From the NCBI GenBank assembly GCA_030145945.1, contig JASLDK010000444.1, positions 1 through 6,078 on the forward strand: DNA of 6,078 nt. Reading direction: 5' to 3'. Below, one piece after another: positions 4,899 to 6,078 of the stretch. The stretch comes from Nocardioides sp. (lineage in GTDB: Bacteria; Actinomycetota; Actinomycetes; Propionibacteriales; Nocardioidaceae). The notes under the pieces were generated by a model, which did no database searches, was not told where the DNA came from, and worked only from the letters and a program-made list of their open reading frames with translations. Made by a program: the position numbers and the translations under genes. Within the stretch, counting starts at the first letter, position 1; every line of letters starts with the position of its first letter.

Positions 4899-6037
4899 CT
4901 GATCGCCTGCTCACCGACCACCGCTCGATAGTGCCCGACCAGCTGCTCACTGATCGCGAACCACGACCGCTCCTGAACAGCCCGCAGCCCCGTCGCACCC
5001 ATCCGACGGCGAATTCCCTCGTCGGCGACCAATGCGTCGACGCAGCGGGCGAGATCGCCACCGTCACCGGGGCGGTAGAGCAGACCCGACGCACCGTCCG
5101 CGACCACGTCGATCGGACCACCGGCCGCCGGCGCGACCACCGGTACGCCGGAGGCGAGGGCCTCCTGCGCCGACTGGCAGTAGGTCTCGTGGCGGCCGGT
5201 GTGCACGAACACGTCCAAGGACGCATGGGCCCGGCTCAGGTCCTCGCCGTGGAGCAACCCGAGGAAGGTGGCGCGGTCACCGAGCAGGCCGTGCAACCGC
5301 TGCTCCTCCGGTCCGGCGCCCACGACGACCAACGCCAGCCGCGGGTCGTCGGCGATGTGCTGGAGCAGGTCCAACTCCTTCTCCGCGGCCAGCCGTCCGA
5401 CATACCCCACCAGGAGGCGACCGTCCGGGGCGATCCGCTGCCGCAGCAGTTCGTCACGGTGGCGGGGGTGGAAGGCCACCAGGTCGACGCCGCGGCCCCA
5501 CCGATGCACCTCCGGGACGCCGAGCTCCTCGAGCTGCCGGATGCTCGCCGACGACGGCGCAAGAGTGCGGTCGACCTGCTGATGGATGCGACGGGTCAGG
5601 CTCGCCGCGGCCCGGATCCCACCCGGCACGTCGTAGCGCTCAGCGAAGCCGACGAGGTCGGTCTGATAGATCGCCACCGTCGGGATGCCGAGCTCGGCGG
5701 CGGCTCGCGCTGCCTGGTAGCCGAGGGTCGCCGGCGAGGCGATGTGGACGACGTCGGGGCGGAACGCCACCATCCGCTGCCGCAGTCGGCGCCGGGTCTC
5801 GAGACCGAGCCGGAAGTCCGGATAGAACGGCAGGTTCGCGCCGCGCACGCGACGGACGCGGAATCCCGCATAGGCGTCCGGACCGGTGGGCGCCATCAAC
5901 TCCGCCTCGTGACCCTGCGCGGCGAGATGCTCCAGCACTCGGCGTACCGAGTTCGTGACACCGTTGATCTGCGGCAGGAAGGACTCCGCGACCACCAGCA
6001 CGCGCAGCTTCCCCATGGATCCTTGCAGCTCCGTCAT
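4886..6037 (-). CDS. GT4-family glycosyltransferase, MgtA-like (GDP-mannose-dependent mannosyltransferase type)
   Basis: The 383-aa product is a retaining GT-B enzyme. The acceptor-side N-terminal domain has L-P-Q-I-N-G-V-T-N-S-V (21-31), the family's glycine-containing loop for the donor phosphates, then D-V-V-H-I-A-S-P-A (95-103) and Y-Q-T-D (124-127). The donor domain has Y-V-G-R-L-A-A-E-K (212-220; Arg215 and Lys220 expected at the diphosphate) and the E-x7-E motif in H-E-T-Y-C-Q-S-A-Q-E (Glu284, Glu292), then G-V-P-V-V-A-P-A-A-G-G-P. The run 'YQTD..GFA..Y', 'D(R)TLAPS' and 'RW(G)RGVD' closely matches what I remember of mycobacterial MgtA (Rv0557), which mannosylates a diacylglycerol glycolipid; donor and acceptor here are inferred. 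No membrane segment is visible, so it probably acts at the inner face of the membrane. The start is uncertain: ATG 6043, 6037 and 6016 are in frame. ATG 6037 fits a leaderless transcript; ATG 6016 fits the family N-terminus and has AAGGA 3 nt upstream. Confidence 0.87.
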   Translation of the reverse strand: MTELQGSMGKLRVLVVAESFLPQINGVTNSVRRVLEHLAAQGHEAELMAPTGPDAYAGFRVRRVRGANLPFYPDFRLGLETRRRLRQRMVAFRPDVVHIASPATLGYQAARAAAELGIPTVAIYQTDLVGFAERYDVPGGIRAAASLTRRIHQQVDRTLAPSSASIRQLEELGVPEVHRWGRGVDLVAFHPRHRDELLRQRIAPDGRLLVGYVGRLAAEKELDLLQHIADDPRLALVVVGAGPEEQRLHGLLGDRATFLGLLHGEDLSRAHASLDVFVHTGRHETYCQSAQEALASGVPVVAPAAGGPIDVVADGASGLLYRPGDGGDLARCVDALVADEGIRRRMGATGLRAVQERSWFAISEQLVGHYRAVVGEQAISRAA

Positions 6038-6047
6038 GACCATGACG
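6032..6047. repeat. 16-bp inverted repeat over the glycosyltransferase start codons
   Basis: CGTCATG-AC-CATGACG has perfect 7-bp arms and a 2-nt centre. It covers two of the three candidate ATG codons and touches the candidate -10, so a dimeric regulator bound here would block initiation. Part of the symmetry comes from two CAT/ATG-containing units close together, so chance is possible. Confidence 0.4.
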
Positions 6048-6050
6048 CTA
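6045..6050 (-). promoter_or_regulatory. Candidate -10 for the glycosyltransferase
   Basis: TAGCGT on the minus strand (6050-6045) is followed by 7 nt and then the ATG at 6037, suggesting a leaderless or nearly leaderless mRNA. At a 17-nt spacing the -35 position reads CTGTTC (6073-6068). A better-looking TTGACC (6065-6060) is only 9 nt away, too close to pair with this hexamer. Confidence 0.3.
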
Positions 6051-6078
6051 GGAAGCGCAGGTCAACGGAACAGGCGTG

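Noticed and set aside
3910..5226. Long minus-strand frame opposite the LOG-family gene
   Set aside because: It has no family resemblance, is Arg/Gly/Ala-rich, and overlaps both the supported LOG gene and the glycosyltransferase end.

Overview
The window reads as ordinary chromosome from a high-GC actinobacterium. The evidence is very GC-rich coding with strong third-position G/C bias, GTG starts, and five long genes whose sequences resemble actinobacterial families. Nocardioides or a relative in the Propionibacteriales is my best guess; it rests on the general look of the proteins, not on a marker gene.

Layout from left to right. (1) 1-321, minus: the N-terminal 107 codons of a secreted M1-family metallopeptidase, running off the left edge. 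(2) 322-502: a divergent intergenic region with a candidate -10 for the peptidase, a small hairpin, and a short ORF with a good Shine-Dalgarno that overlaps the start of the next gene. (3) 503-1363, plus: a complete bacterial RIO1-type atypical protein kinase. (4) 1373-3773, minus: a two-gene methionine operon transcribed metY then metX, separated by 22 bp, meeting the RIO gene tail to tail with a 9-bp gap. (5) 3774-3918: a divergent control region shared by metY and a plus-strand gene, holding an 11-bp palindrome over the probable metY transcription start. (6) 3919-4872, plus: a Rossmann-fold LOG-family protein with an altered signature motif. (7) 4886-6037, minus: a GT4 glycosyltransferase resembling mycobacterial MgtA, tail to tail with the LOG gene across 13 bp. 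(8) 6038-6078: the glycosyltransferase promoter region with a 16-bp inverted repeat.

How the genes work together. MetX activates the hydroxyl of homoserine with an acyl group and MetY replaces that group with sulfide to give homocysteine, the direct-sulfhydrylation branch of methionine synthesis. The other genes have no evident functional link to these two or to each other. The window alternates plus and minus transcription units with tight convergent ends.

I see no mobile element, CRISPR array, RNA gene or obvious novel multi-gene system. The observations most worth a second look are the upstream ORF and possible RNA structure before the RIO kinase, the palindrome at the metY promoter, the acyl-donor question for MetX, the non-canonical LOG motif, and a repeated -10-like hexamer placed 6-8 nt before three start codons, which suggests leaderless transcripts.
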